DNA of 34,010 bases from a virus: positions 1 to 34,010 of IMG/VR virus record IMGVR_UViG_3300045135_001679. The stretch is one strand, 5' to 3'. A program made the position numbers and the translations under genes. Below, one piece after another: positions 18,420-24,987 of the stretch. How positions within the stretch are numbered: position 1 is the first letter of the stretch; every line of letters begins with the position of its first letter. The notes under the pieces are model-generated. The model saw only the letters and a list, made by a program, of their open reading frames with translations. It did no database searches and was not told the origin of the DNA.

Positions 18420-19131
18420 ACCAGGTACAATTGACGAGTTTAAATCGATCGTTACAAAAGGAAAGGGATTTGCAAAGACCAATCTCTACCATGTTCAATT
18501 ACCTACACTTGGTAATGGACCTAATGGTAAAGCATTAGGATTTTTGTGCAGTAGCGTTGCTCTTCCAAGTCGTGACCTTATGGCTGTAGAAAGACGAGTG
18601 GGTATTGATTTACAGCAAGTCGTGCACGGGTTTCAGAATCCTCCGGTCAGTATGACGTTTCGTGTGCTGAACGATCAGTATGCTCGAAACTACTTTGAAT
18701 ATTGGCAAGAGAACATAGTTAAGCCCTACGGTGCAGAAGGTCGATACATTGTCAATTACCCCGACAATTACTGTTTTCCTATTCACATCTATCAATTAGA
18801 AAAAGGTGTGAGTTATCCGGTTTTTAATAAGCAGGTCGATTTCAGTTTAGGACCTATCAACATCAATCTTGATTTTGACCTTGATGCGGGTAGATCAGGT
18901 AAGGCAAATTATCATTGGATATTAGAACGAGCATATCCAACAACGGTTTCACAAGAAACATTTTCAGACGGTGAAGGTGCAATCAGTGAGATAACAGTTT
19001 CGTTTACATATAAATCTTGGAAAGGCGAGAAAATAAACAGAAAAGGCGAAGTGGGTGCTACAGCATCGGTTGGTGTTTCAACAGATATTGGTAGCAGACT
19101 TGGGAAGAAACTTTACGATATATTAGGATAA
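18412..19131 (+). CDS. 54: Tail-tube-like protein, gp19/gp54 family (probable tube initiator)
   Basis: A 239-residue protein with a T4 gp19-like tube domain: FAKTNLYHVQLPTLG, SSVALPSRDLMAVERRVG, VVHGFQNPPVSMTFRVLND, then YFEYWQENIV. The first half carries the conserved pattern; the region after residue 150 has LGPININLDFDLDAG and ISEITVSFTYKSW, typical of the closing tube strands. T4 gp19 is 163 residues and gp54 is 320. The context with gp26 and the tape measure, and the lack of a neighbouring gp18 sheath gene, favour the gp54 tube-initiator role over the main tube protein. The start overlaps the previous gene by eight bases. Confidence 0.72.
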   Translation: MFRPGTIDEFKSIVTKGKGFAKTNLYHVQLPTLGNGPNGKALGFLCSSVALPSRDLMAVERRVGIDLQQVVHGFQNPPVSMTFRVLNDQYARNYFEYWQENIVKPYGAEGRYIVNYPDNYCFPIHIYQLEKGVSYPVFNKQVDFSLGPININLDFDLDAGRSGKANYHWILERAYPTTVSQETFSDGEGAISEITVSFTYKSWKGEKINRKGEVGATASVGVSTDIGSRLGKKLYDILG

Positions 19132-19146
19132 ATGAGGAAATAAATC

Positions 19147-19839
19147 ATGGCATTACCATTACTAAATGATACACCAAAATATGAGATGAAAATACCTTCG
19201 ACAGGAAAGAAGGTTAGGTTTCGACCTTATCTTGTCAAAGAAGAAAAGATTCTTATGATAGCGGCTGAGTCAAAAGATATACACCAAATTACTAGAGCAG
19301 TTGTTGACACTATTGTAACATGTTGTGACGGAAAAGTCAACAAAAAAGATTTGACAACATTTGATGTTGAGTATATGTTTCTGCAACTTCGAGCAAAGTC
19401 AGTAGGTGAAAATATCTCGCTAAAGATCAATTGCGAAGAATGTGGTACACCCAATGACCAAGAGGTCAATCTTGATAGCATTACCGTTAATGTTGCGAAA
19501 AAAGACAATATCATAAAATTGTCCGACAAGATTTCGGTTGAGATGTCATATCCTAGTTATGAGATGATGAACTTTGATGAGGATGCCAACGAAGCAGGCT
19601 TTATGATTTTAGGTAAGTGTATCAAAGCAGTAATCACTGAAGATGAAAGAATCGATCTGGCGGATGAAACTGACGAGAGCATTAAAAACTTTATTGAGTC
19701 GATGACACAAGGTCAGTTTGAAAAAATAACAAGTTACATGCAAGATATACCAACAGTGAAGCATGATATTAATTTTACATGCCAAAGTTGTAATCATAAT
19801 AATAACATACTTTTACAAGGAATGCAAAGTTTTTTTTAG
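19147..19839 (+). CDS. 26: Baseplate hub assembly protein gp26 / tail assembly chaperone
   Basis: A 230-residue protein of the T4 gp26 (T4_baseplate) family, with the typical start ALPLLNDTPKYEMKIPSTGK and FRPYLVKEEKILMIA. It has two CxxC pairs, Cys96/Cys99 (NCEECG) and Cys212/Cys215 (TCQSCNH), which look like a zinc site. Ribosome site GAGGA lies eight bases before the ATG. The gene ends in Ser-Phe-Phe-stop, encoded by a run of eight T directly before TAG. A -1 shift there would extend it into the next frame (see frameshift site). It sits immediately before the tape measure, as tail assembly chaperones do in other tailed phages. In T4, gp26 is needed for hub assembly. Confidence 0.87.
   Translation: MALPLLNDTPKYEMKIPSTGKKVRFRPYLVKEEKILMIAAESKDIHQITRAVVDTIVTCCDGKVNKKDLTTFDVEYMFLQLRAKSVGENISLKINCEECGTPNDQEVNLDSITVNVAKKDNIIKLSDKISVEMSYPSYEMMNFDEDANEAGFMILGKCIKAVITEDERIDLADETDESIKNFIESMTQGQFEKITSYMQDIPTVKHDINFTCQSCNHNNNILLQGMQSFF
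19830..19836 (+). other. Probable programmed -1 ribosomal frameshift site (T_TTT_TTT) at the end of gp26
   Basis: In the gp26 frame the codons read AGT TTT TTT TAG. With the last T of AGT they form the heptamer T_TTT_TTT, a perfect slippery X_XXY_YYZ sequence, immediately before the stop. A tandem -1 slip gives TTA as the next codon and then enters the downstream frame (GTG TGC CTG), which is open for 65 codons. The fusion would be about 296 residues. I see only a weak GTG/CAC stem downstream, so stimulation may come from elsewhere. Confidence 0.65.
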
Positions 19840-20036
19840 TGTGCCTGTCTCACGATAGTCTAGCAAATTATTTCAAGACGAATTTTTTGCTACTCAGGTA
19901 TCATCATTATGCATTAACAGAGATTGAAAACATGATGCCATGGGAGAGAGAGGTTCACTTGATTCTGTTAATGCAAACTTTAGAAGAAGAAAAAGAGGCT
20001 AAGAAGAAAGCTAATGGCAACAATTACACTGGATGA
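19839..20036 (+). CDS. Second frame of the gp26 unit (gp51-position; probably made as a gp26 frameshift fusion)
   Basis: A 65-codon frame that begins at the last base of the gp26 stop with GTG, a poor stand-alone start: the nearest SD-like AAGGA is about 17 bases upstream. The product is helical, with LANYFKTNFLLLRYHHYALT and MMPWEREVHLILLMQTLEEE, a compact pattern like the second frame of tail assembly chaperones (lambda GT type). In T4 the hub gene set includes gp51, and this gene occupies a comparable place, but I see no sequence evidence for homology. It overlaps the tape-measure start by 23 bases. Independent GTG initiation remains the alternative. Confidence 0.72.
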   Translation: MCLSHDSLANYFKTNFLLLRYHHYALTEIENMMPWEREVHLILLMQTLEEEKEAKKKANGNNYTG

Positions 20037-21516
20037 TGTTGTACTAGAACAGATGCAAACCAATCAGACTCTTGAGCGTATCGAGGGTCCTCTTATTGGC
20101 ACCTTGAAAAGCCTTGATCGTAACCTTGACAATTTCATCACACTTTGGTTCGCCAGTAAGATGGATGAAATGGAGATGATGCGAGAACGTATTTCTGGTG
20201 ATAGTGGTCCTGATGTTGATGGTGGTAGTGATAATGATAAGGATAAAGATACTGGCAAGTTGAAGTTGTCAGGCTTGGCAATGCTGGCGGCAGGATTGAC
20301 AGGCGCTGTTGCTGGCTTTGCCGCAGGTATTGCTGATACACTTTGGACTCTTCTAAAAACATTTAAAGCAGATTTTGCCGCTAGACTTGCTCGATGGGGA
20401 CAAGCGATCAAGACGTTCTTCTCTTCAGAAGGTGCTCTTGGTAGAGCATGGCAGTCAATCAAGAATGGCTTTAAACCTGTAACAGACTTCTTCACACGAA
20501 TGGGCAACTTCTTTAAGACCGAAGGTGCGTTTGGTAAAGCGATAGGTAAAGTCGCAAAGTTCTTCAAGCCGATTACTGATTTCGCCAAATCCTTTGGTCG
20601 AATCTTTAGTAAGTTCTTTGGTTTCTTTCGTATCATAGGTCGAATCTTCCTACCCATCACAGCCGCATTTGAAGTAATTAGTTCGCTCTATAATGAGTTG
20701 ACCACAATGGCACCTGGTTCAGACTTTCTTGATACGTTCTATGCTGTAGCACGAGGTATCGTTAAGGGTCTTGCCAACATTGTATTAGTGCCACTCGACA
20801 TGTTGAAAGATGGTGTCTCATGGCTCATGGAAAAACTGGGCTTTGAGAACTTTGCAAAACTTCTAGACAGTTTCTCTTTCTCTGATACGTTTGGTCAAAT
20901 TATTGATTGGTTGTCGAACTTCAGTGAAGGTCTACTTCGTGGTATTGGGGCGGCGGTTAAAGCGGCACTGAGATTTCAGAATCCAATCGAGGCTTTCAAG
21001 ACAGCGTTTAATCATGCCTTTGAAGGTGGCAGTGGAGGTACTATGCCTGAGACTTCAGAACCCCCAGGAGAAGTCATCGCATCTGGTCCTCCATCAGGAC
21101 AAGGTAGACGTGCAAGACGTGAAGCGTCTCAAAATGCAGAAGGCGAAATGACAGTAGCAGATGCGCTGAATGCTGATCCACGATACAATAACAGATCAAG
21201 TGCCTCAAACAACATTGAAGGTAATAGTACTTCTGGTACGTCAGCAAAAGAAATGGTTGAGACTATGAAACGAGGGGCGCAAAGACAGACGATTCGAGAA
21301 AGAATGAGAGGTGACACTACACGAAGCACAATTGCTAATAAGATAGGTGAAGATACTGTTCTTGAATCACCTACTATTAATGTGATCAATCAGTCAAACG
21401 TCAATGCACCGACTTCGAATGTAACGGCTAACTCTGGTGGCGGAGATCCTTTCTACACACCAAGTCCTGTTACTAGTAATGGTAGTAGAGCAGACGCTTA
21501 CTCTATGGCTTGGTAA
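20014..21516 (+). CDS. 29: Tape measure protein, gp29-like
   Basis: A 500-residue protein, near the size of T4 gp29 (590), placed directly after the gp26 unit. Residues 1-60 are helical and residues 63-80 form an Asp/Gly-rich linker. Residues 84-114 are a hydrophobic Ala/Gly segment (LAMLAAGLTGAVAGFAAGIA). Residues about 115-350 are long amphipathic Phe/Lys-rich helices, including a 31-residue repeat (see repeat entry). Residues 350-500 are low-complexity Ser/Asn/Thr/Gly, ending with TINVINQSNVNAPTSNV. This architecture is typical of short myovirus tape measures, which set tail length and exit with the DNA. Assignment rests on position, composition and repeats; I see no diagnostic gp29 motif. 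Confidence 0.75.
   Translation: MATITLDDVVLEQMQTNQTLERIEGPLIGTLKSLDRNLDNFITLWFASKMDEMEMMRERISGDSGPDVDGGSDNDKDKDTGKLKLSGLAMLAAGLTGAVAGFAAGIADTLWTLLKTFKADFAARLARWGQAIKTFFSSEGALGRAWQSIKNGFKPVTDFFTRMGNFFKTEGAFGKAIGKVAKFFKPITDFAKSFGRIFSKFFGFFRIIGRIFLPITAAFEVISSLYNELTTMAPGSDFLDTFYAVARGIVKGLANIVLVPLDMLKDGVSWLMEKLGFENFAKLLDSFSFSDTFGQIIDWLSNFSEGLLRGIGAAVKAALRFQNPIEAFKTAFNHAFEGGSGGTMPETSEPPGEVIASGPPSGQGRRARREASQNAEGEMTVADALNADPRYNNRSSASNNIEGNSTSGTSAKEMVETMKRGAQRQTIRERMRGDTTRSTIANKIGEDTVLESPTINVINQSNVNAPTSNVTANSGGGDPFYTPSPVTSNGSRADAYSMAW
20416..20601 (+). repeat. Two-copy 31-residue repeat within the tape measure
   Basis: Residues 135-165 and 166-196 of the tape measure align with period 31: FF-x-x-EGA-x-G-x-A, then F-KP-(V/I)-TDF, with EGA at 139-141 and 170-172 and FKP at 153-155 and 184-186. 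It looks like an internal duplication of a helical unit. Confidence 0.6.
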
Positions 21517-21550
21517 AAAAAAGGCGGGATTCTCACCCGCCTCCTGTTTT
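21514..21550. terminator. Bidirectional intrinsic terminator between tape measure and gp32
   Basis: A seven-base-pair perfect stem, AGGCGGG/CCCGCCT, at 21522-21528 and 21536-21542 with a seven-base loop. An A-run (21515-21522) lies on one side and a TCCTGTTTTT tract on the other. On the minus strand it gives a GC hairpin followed by eight U, a strong terminator for gp32. On the plus strand the U tract is less perfect but serves the tape-measure operon. Confidence 0.88.
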
Positions 21551-21570
21551 TCCACCAACAGGTAAACCGA

Positions 21571-22470
21571 TCAGTCTTCAGCCGCTAACTTAGCAAAGTA
21601 AGACATTGTGTCTTCTTCGGTGTCTTCAACAACACTGCTCGCAGGTGCAGGAGCTGGCGCTGTTCTAACGGGAGCAGGTTCTTCTACTCGCTCCATAACG
21701 ACTTGCTGTTTAGTTGACTGAGGTGCAGTCTCACCAAGAACAAGCATTAATCGAGCTTTTAACTCATCATAAGACTTATACTGTTTAGGGTCAGTGAACT
21801 CATTCAGATCGTGCAACTGTTCATAGATTTGTTCCAGTTCATCTTCATCACCGCCCAATAGCGTAGACTGAGATGCAAACTCGGACTTATCATAGTTACG
21901 ATAACCCGCAACATTCTGAATCTTAAGTTTAAATGAAGCGCCTTCCCAGAAGTCAAACGGATTGATTGGATCTTCATCAGCAAACTGAGGTTGCATTACG
22001 TCCATGATCTTGTCATAGATTTTCTTACCATAAGTGAACATGAACACTTTACCCTCGTTCTGAGGATTTGCAGGATCAGATTCAACGTAGATGTTCGAAA
22101 CATAGTGCAATCGACGTTTCTGTTTACGTGCAGTTTCTTTATCTTCTTCTCGACCCGAGTTCCACAAGATTGAGTTGTGTTCGGAAACAGGGTCTTGTTG
22201 ACCAATTGAAGTCAATGAGCGTTCGATGTACCACTGACCAGTTGGACCTTTGAAGCCATGATCCCAGTATCGTACCCAAGGTAGTTCGTTACCTTCAGGT
22301 GCGGGTAGAAAACGAATCACAGCATAACCATTGCCTGCTTTATCAACAGTTGGCTTCCACTGGCGTTCGTCGACGTAGGATTTGGTATCTTTGGGAGCAT
22401 CTGTTGCCTGTGCGGCAGAGACTAGATCAGAGATAGAGTTACGGTTGCGTTTTAGATTTGCAAAAGACAT
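21571..22470 (-). CDS. 32: Single-stranded DNA-binding protein gp32
   Basis: A 299-residue gp32 homologue, close to T4 gp32 (301). The N-terminus has the basic cooperativity motif LKRNRNSISDL. The OB core has YAVIRFLPAPEGNELPWVRY, DHGFKGPTGQWYIERSLTS and DPANPQNEGKVFMFTYGKKI, then FDFWEGASFKLKIQNVAGYR, all matching gp32. The C-terminal tail is Pro/Ala-rich and then acidic (VVEDTEEDTMSYFAKLAAED), the part that in T4 contacts replication proteins. There is no Cys in the whole protein, so the T4 zinc site (His and three Cys) is absent. It is transcribed alone, from a late-type box with an AU-rich leader, and ends at a strong terminator. T4 gp32 represses its own translation by binding its leader. 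Confidence 0.95.
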   Translation of the reverse strand: MSFANLKRNRNSISDLVSAAQATDAPKDTKSYVDERQWKPTVDKAGNGYAVIRFLPAPEGNELPWVRYWDHGFKGPTGQWYIERSLTSIGQQDPVSEHNSILWNSGREEDKETARKQKRRLHYVSNIYVESDPANPQNEGKVFMFTYGKKIYDKIMDVMQPQFADEDPINPFDFWEGASFKLKIQNVAGYRNYDKSEFASQSTLLGGDEDELEQIYEQLHDLNEFTDPKQYKSYDELKARLMLVLGETAPQSTKQQVVMERVEEPAPVRTAPAPAPASSVVEDTEEDTMSYFAKLAAED

Positions 22471-22539
22471 ATGTATTTCCTTGTATTTCAGCGTATAGTT
22501 TCGTATTAAGTTTTGTCCACATAATTCATAATATATGTT

Positions 22540-22547
22540 TATTTATA
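22540..22547 (-). promoter_or_regulatory. Late promoter box and AU-rich leader of gp32
   Basis: TATAAATA on the minus strand, 69 bases before the gp32 ATG. The leader between (22471-22539) is AU-rich and has an AAGGA ribosome site about ten bases before the start. An unstructured AU-rich leader suits gp32 autoregulation as in T4. No gene lies in this gap (22471-22559). Confidence 0.65.
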
Positions 22548-22559
22548 GTATCAGAAAAC

Positions 22560-22922
22560 CTATTCATTGTCAACCTTCTGCCATACAGAATCGGCTGTAA
22601 ATTCATAAGAGCCTAGATACTTTTTGTCCCATTCGTTTGGACCAATGAGACTCAAAATAATTTTGCCATCGATATCGTAGAGGTGATACACCACGCCAAC
22701 ACGAGGGACAAAATTATATTCTGCTTTATAGATTAGTTCGTTCTCCATTGCTAAATTAACCAACTCCTGATATTCACGATTGAGAAGTTCCAATCTGTTT
22801 TCAAAATAATTTCTTGCAAGCGAACCCCGTTCACTCTTAAACAGATCAGTGTCTGGTAGAGTGATAGCCGGAACGCTTGAGTTCAGACCATACGGCAGTA
22901 ACGCTTGCGGATTCTTGTTCAT
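22560..22922 (-). CDS. DUF2452-type protein
   Basis: A 120-residue protein. It has the DUF2452-like pattern: LEL-x-N-x-EYQELVNLAM helix, YNFVPRVGVVYHLYDIDGK, then LSLIGPNEWDKKYLGSYEFT and a final Trp (DSVWQKV). The family is found in bacteria and in T4-like marine phages and has no known activity. There is no membrane segment. It is the last gene of the operon that carries gp33, and its ATG overlaps the gp33 stop by one base. Function unknown. Confidence 0.75.
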   Translation of the reverse strand: MNKNPQALLPYGLNSSVPAITLPDTDLFKSERGSLARNYFENRLELLNREYQELVNLAMENELIYKAEYNFVPRVGVVYHLYDIDGKIILSLIGPNEWDKKYLGSYEFTADSVWQKVDNE

Positions 22923-23176
22923 TATAAAGGTAATTCATTACCACGAGGCAGATAGTTTAAACGTCTGGCTTCTGCTTCGAGTTTCTCCTTGATAGGGTCA
23001 CCAATAAATTTCTTTACATCTTCTATTTCTAGATTATTTTCTTCACAAAGATAAACAATCGCATCAATGTATGACAACGCATTTTCTTTTACCGCAGTCT
23101 CTATCATACGATTAAATCGTATCTTTGTCAACATCACGTCGCCAAGTTTCATTGTATTTCCATATCCTTTGTCCAT
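22922..23176 (-). CDS. 33: Late transcription accessory protein gp33
   Basis: An 84-residue protein that fits the short gp33 of marine T4-like phages: FNRMIETAVKENALSYIDAI, VYLCEENNLEIEDVKKFI, then LKx-type EKLEAEARRLNYLPRGNELP. In T4, gp33 bridges RNA polymerase beta-flap and the sliding clamp gp45 and works with sigma gp55 at TATAAATA promoters, which occur in this window. Two starts are possible. ATG 23176 has AGGA five bases upstream. ATG 23152 would make an ATGA overlap with the upstream stop and a 76-residue product. I kept the longer form because of its better ribosome site. Confidence 0.82.
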   Translation of the reverse strand: MDKGYGNTMKLGDVMLTKIRFNRMIETAVKENALSYIDAIVYLCEENNLEIEDVKKFIGDPIKEKLEAEARRLNYLPRGNELPL

Positions 23177-23883
23177 ATAGTTCCTAGATCAGGATAATAA
23201 ACGCCTTGTGTGCGTTTTACTTCACCGTTTCGATCATATGCCAACACACGACTGACAGGAACTGTTCTCTTTTCTCGATTCTCACCCCAATGTGAGTCGA
23301 GCCAAACTCCGCTTCGAAGATACAATGCGAGATTGTAGACATACGTTTGTGCTATTTGGTATTCCATGCGATACTTTGAATCAACATGATCTTCATACGA
23401 CTTAATGCTTTTGAGATGGGCTTGCCATTTCTTCAGCCATTCTTTTACTTTGGTAGGATGCCATTCGTCCTCTTTGTCAAGGGATGAAAAGTCAAATCCA
23501 GTTTCAACAACTTGATCACGAAGTTTCTGTGCTTTGATAAGAAGCGGCTTGAGTTGACTCTCCAAAAATCGATACACATTATCGGGCATGTAGCCTAATT
23601 GTCGTGCTTTCCAACCGTTCTTGGCAAACACATGAAGAAATGTATCAGGTATGATCTTCACTTCTTCGGTCAGATTCCAATTGGATTCTAATTCAACCCA
23701 TCGCTTCAGACCGTGCGTGTGTTCTTTTTCTGTGACTTCATAGTGAACAAATTCATCACAGGTGTGCCATGCGTCAAGACGTTCTTCTTCCGTCTTTGCC
23801 TTTCTTAACTTATCCCAGTTTGGTTCAGGTATAAGAGTTTTAATCTTTCTCTTAGTAGGCTTGACTTTCTTAGGTCTTGCCAT
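23149..23883 (-). CDS. Uncharacterised protein upstream of gp33
   Basis: A 244-residue protein with a very basic N-terminus (MARPKKVKPTKRKIKTL), then helical segments rich in Trp, Lys and Glu (VKEWLKKWQAHLKSIKSYED) and a C-terminal beta part (VPVSRVLAYDRNGEVKRTQG). No family recognised. I compared it with T4 gp59, the helicase loader often found near gp32/gp33, and see no match. The basic tail suggests nucleic-acid contact, as an inference only. Its ATG overlaps the preceding small membrane gene's stop by one base, and its end overlaps gp33. Confidence 0.8.
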   Translation of the reverse strand: MARPKKVKPTKRKIKTLIPEPNWDKLRKAKTEEERLDAWHTCDEFVHYEVTEKEHTHGLKRWVELESNWNLTEEVKIIPDTFLHVFAKNGWKARQLGYMPDNVYRFLESQLKPLLIKAQKLRDQVVETGFDFSSLDKEDEWHPTKVKEWLKKWQAHLKSIKSYEDHVDSKYRMEYQIAQTYVYNLALYLRSGVWLDSHWGENREKRTVPVSRVLAYDRNGEVKRTQGVYYPDLGTIWTKDMEIQ

Positions 23884-24104
23884 CAGTCACCTCTTGCAAA
23901 ATAAAGTCTAACATAATATTTTCTTATGACGGCTAACACAGTAAACACAGCCGTCATGAATATTGACATTGTAAAAACTGTCATTTCCATCCAAAAACAA
24001 AAGCCAATCAACACAAAGTTTAACGGCAAATTTATAATAGAGGCAAGAATTGTATCACTCACTGATTCTTTAAGTGCTCTTCTTTTTAGTTCTCTACTCG
24101 GCAT
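23883..24104 (-). CDS. Small membrane protein (DUF7220-like)
   Basis: Start set at ATG 24104, giving 73 residues beginning MPSRELKRRALKESVSDTIL. Longer in-frame starts (up to 24305) would read through two other genes with low-complexity, non-conserved sequence. The product has a basic amphipathic start, two hydrophobic helices (ASIINLPLNFVLIGFCFWM and TVFTMSIFMTAVFTVLAVI) and a basic end, IRKYYVRLYF. The pattern, Lys-Glu helix, Asn-x-x-x-Asn and IRxYxxRxxF, is like small two-helix phage proteins of the DUF7220 type. It overlaps the zinc-ribbon-like gene by 11 bases. ATG 24110 or 24116 are alternatives. Function unknown. Confidence 0.7.
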   Translation of the reverse strand: MPSRELKRRALKESVSDTILASIINLPLNFVLIGFCFWMEMTVFTMSIFMTAVFTVLAVIRKYYVRLYFARGD

Positions 24105-24282
24105 TTTCATCTGCATCACACCATTGACAAGATGACCCTTTTTGAAGTACTGTCTCGCCATTGTGTTTGCAGTAATGACTCCAAGTTTCTTGCTTATTTT
24201 TATTAAAAATAGAATCCCAGTTTGATTCAAACTTTTCTCTATCAACCGAGAAGGGTCTCGGCTTGCTTCCTTTCCCCGACAT
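24094..24282 (-). CDS. Small conserved phage protein with Cys pairs (MSGKGSKPRPFSV type)
   Basis: A 62-residue protein starting MSGKGSKPRPFSVDREKF, followed by NWDSIF, a start common among small proteins of marine T4-like phages. It has Cys38, His40, Cys52 and Cys55 (HYCKH and CQWCD), which could bind one zinc. A purine-rich AGAGAGAA precedes the ATG. It overlaps the upstream 199-residue gene by 41 bases and the downstream membrane gene by 11. Function unknown. Confidence 0.8.
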   Translation of the reverse strand: MSGKGSKPRPFSVDREKFESNWDSIFNKNKQETWSHYCKHNGETVLQKGSSCQWCDADENAE

Positions 24283-24841
24283 CTTGATTCTCTCTTTCTA
24301 TCCACCAGTTAGGTGGTTTACGATTAGTCCATTTGGCAAATTCCCGTTTGTCAGTCCAGTAGTAGTTTCGATAAGACTGTATTGAATCGCCTTCTACGAT
24401 ACACTCAGGTGCATTGCCCATGGCAGGCGTTGGCTGAGTAAAAGCAACATCAGGTATTTTCTGAGGTGGCAAAAGGAGATAATACTCTAGTTTACGAAAC
24501 GACTCATGAACTCGATTGTATCTATGCTCGTACTCGTATGCGAGTGCGGTCCACATGTCGTATAACCAAGCGTAGTTTCGTGCAGACTTACGTACCCACA
24601 AAGCAGACGGATGGTTGATGTGACATGCCTTGTACAACTCAGAGTTCATAGAAGGATCTGGGTGAAAATAACGAGCGATACGTCGACCAGTCGTTGTTCG
24701 ACCATACCAGTGCTCACCATCAACTACACGATGCGCTGTCGATAGCAACTGAGCATACTCAATAAGCATTTTGACCACATGCTTATCACAATGTTGTTGT
24801 GCGCAAATATTAGGATCAGCATGTAAATAAAATATATTCAT
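24242..24841 (-). CDS. Conserved phage protein, HCDKHVVK motif, function unknown
   Basis: A 199-residue protein that starts MNIFYLHADPNICAQQHCDK followed by HVVKMLIEYAQLLSTAHR. This His/Cys/Asp/Lys-rich start recurs in marine phage proteins. The rest has HINHPSALWVRKSARNYAWL (Trp-rich helix) and ends with a basic RNYYWTDKREFAKWTNRKPP. Such proteins are sometimes compared with pyrimidine-dimer glycosylases, but I see no firm match to T4 endonuclease V, so no activity is assigned. Its ATG overlaps the stop of the 48-residue gene (TAATG). Confidence 0.8.
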   Translation of the reverse strand: MNIFYLHADPNICAQQHCDKHVVKMLIEYAQLLSTAHRVVDGEHWYGRTTTGRRIARYFHPDPSMNSELYKACHINHPSALWVRKSARNYAWLYDMWTALAYEYEHRYNRVHESFRKLEYYLLLPPQKIPDVAFTQPTPAMGNAPECIVEGDSIQSYRNYYWTDKREFAKWTNRKPPNWWIERENQDVGERKQAETLLG

Positions 24842-24987
24842 TATGTATCTTTACGTCTCTCAAGATTGAATTTGTAGATATCAGCAAGAAGACCTTTTTC
24901 TTCATGTGATAACTCATTATAGTTTCTTTTTGTCTTCTTGTCAACCTTACCGTATTTTCGCATCAACTTGGCTTTCTTGCTGTTCAT
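24841..24987 (-). CDS. Small basic protein of 48 residues
   Basis: The 142-base gap between two larger genes is fully used by a 48-codon frame: ATG at 24987, TAA at 24841. The product is Lys-rich and helical (MNSKKAKLMRKYGKVDKKTK at the start, LERRKDT at the end). Its ATG overlaps the stop of the oxygenase gene (ATGA), and its stop overlaps the next ATG (TAATG). This double overlap on the same strand is good evidence for a real gene. Function unknown. Confidence 0.8.
   Translation of the reverse strand: MNSKKAKLMRKYGKVDKKTKRNYNELSHEEKGLLADIYKFNLERRKDT

Noticed and set aside
19009-19016. TATAAATC on the plus strand upstream of gp26
   Set aside because: One mismatch and inside the tube-like gene, 130 bases from the gp26 start; gp26 is probably co-transcribed.
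22471-22559. tRNA or small RNA in the gp32 upstream gap
   Set aside because: No cloverleaf or stable hairpin; the gap is AU-rich leader and promoter.
23149-23883. Helicase loader gp59
   Set aside because: Expected near gp32/gp33 in T4-like phages, but no gp59 sequence pattern is present in this protein.
24105-24305. N-terminal extension of the small membrane protein to ATG 24305
   Set aside because: The added 67 codons run through the 62-residue Cys-pair gene and the end of the 199-residue gene in another frame.
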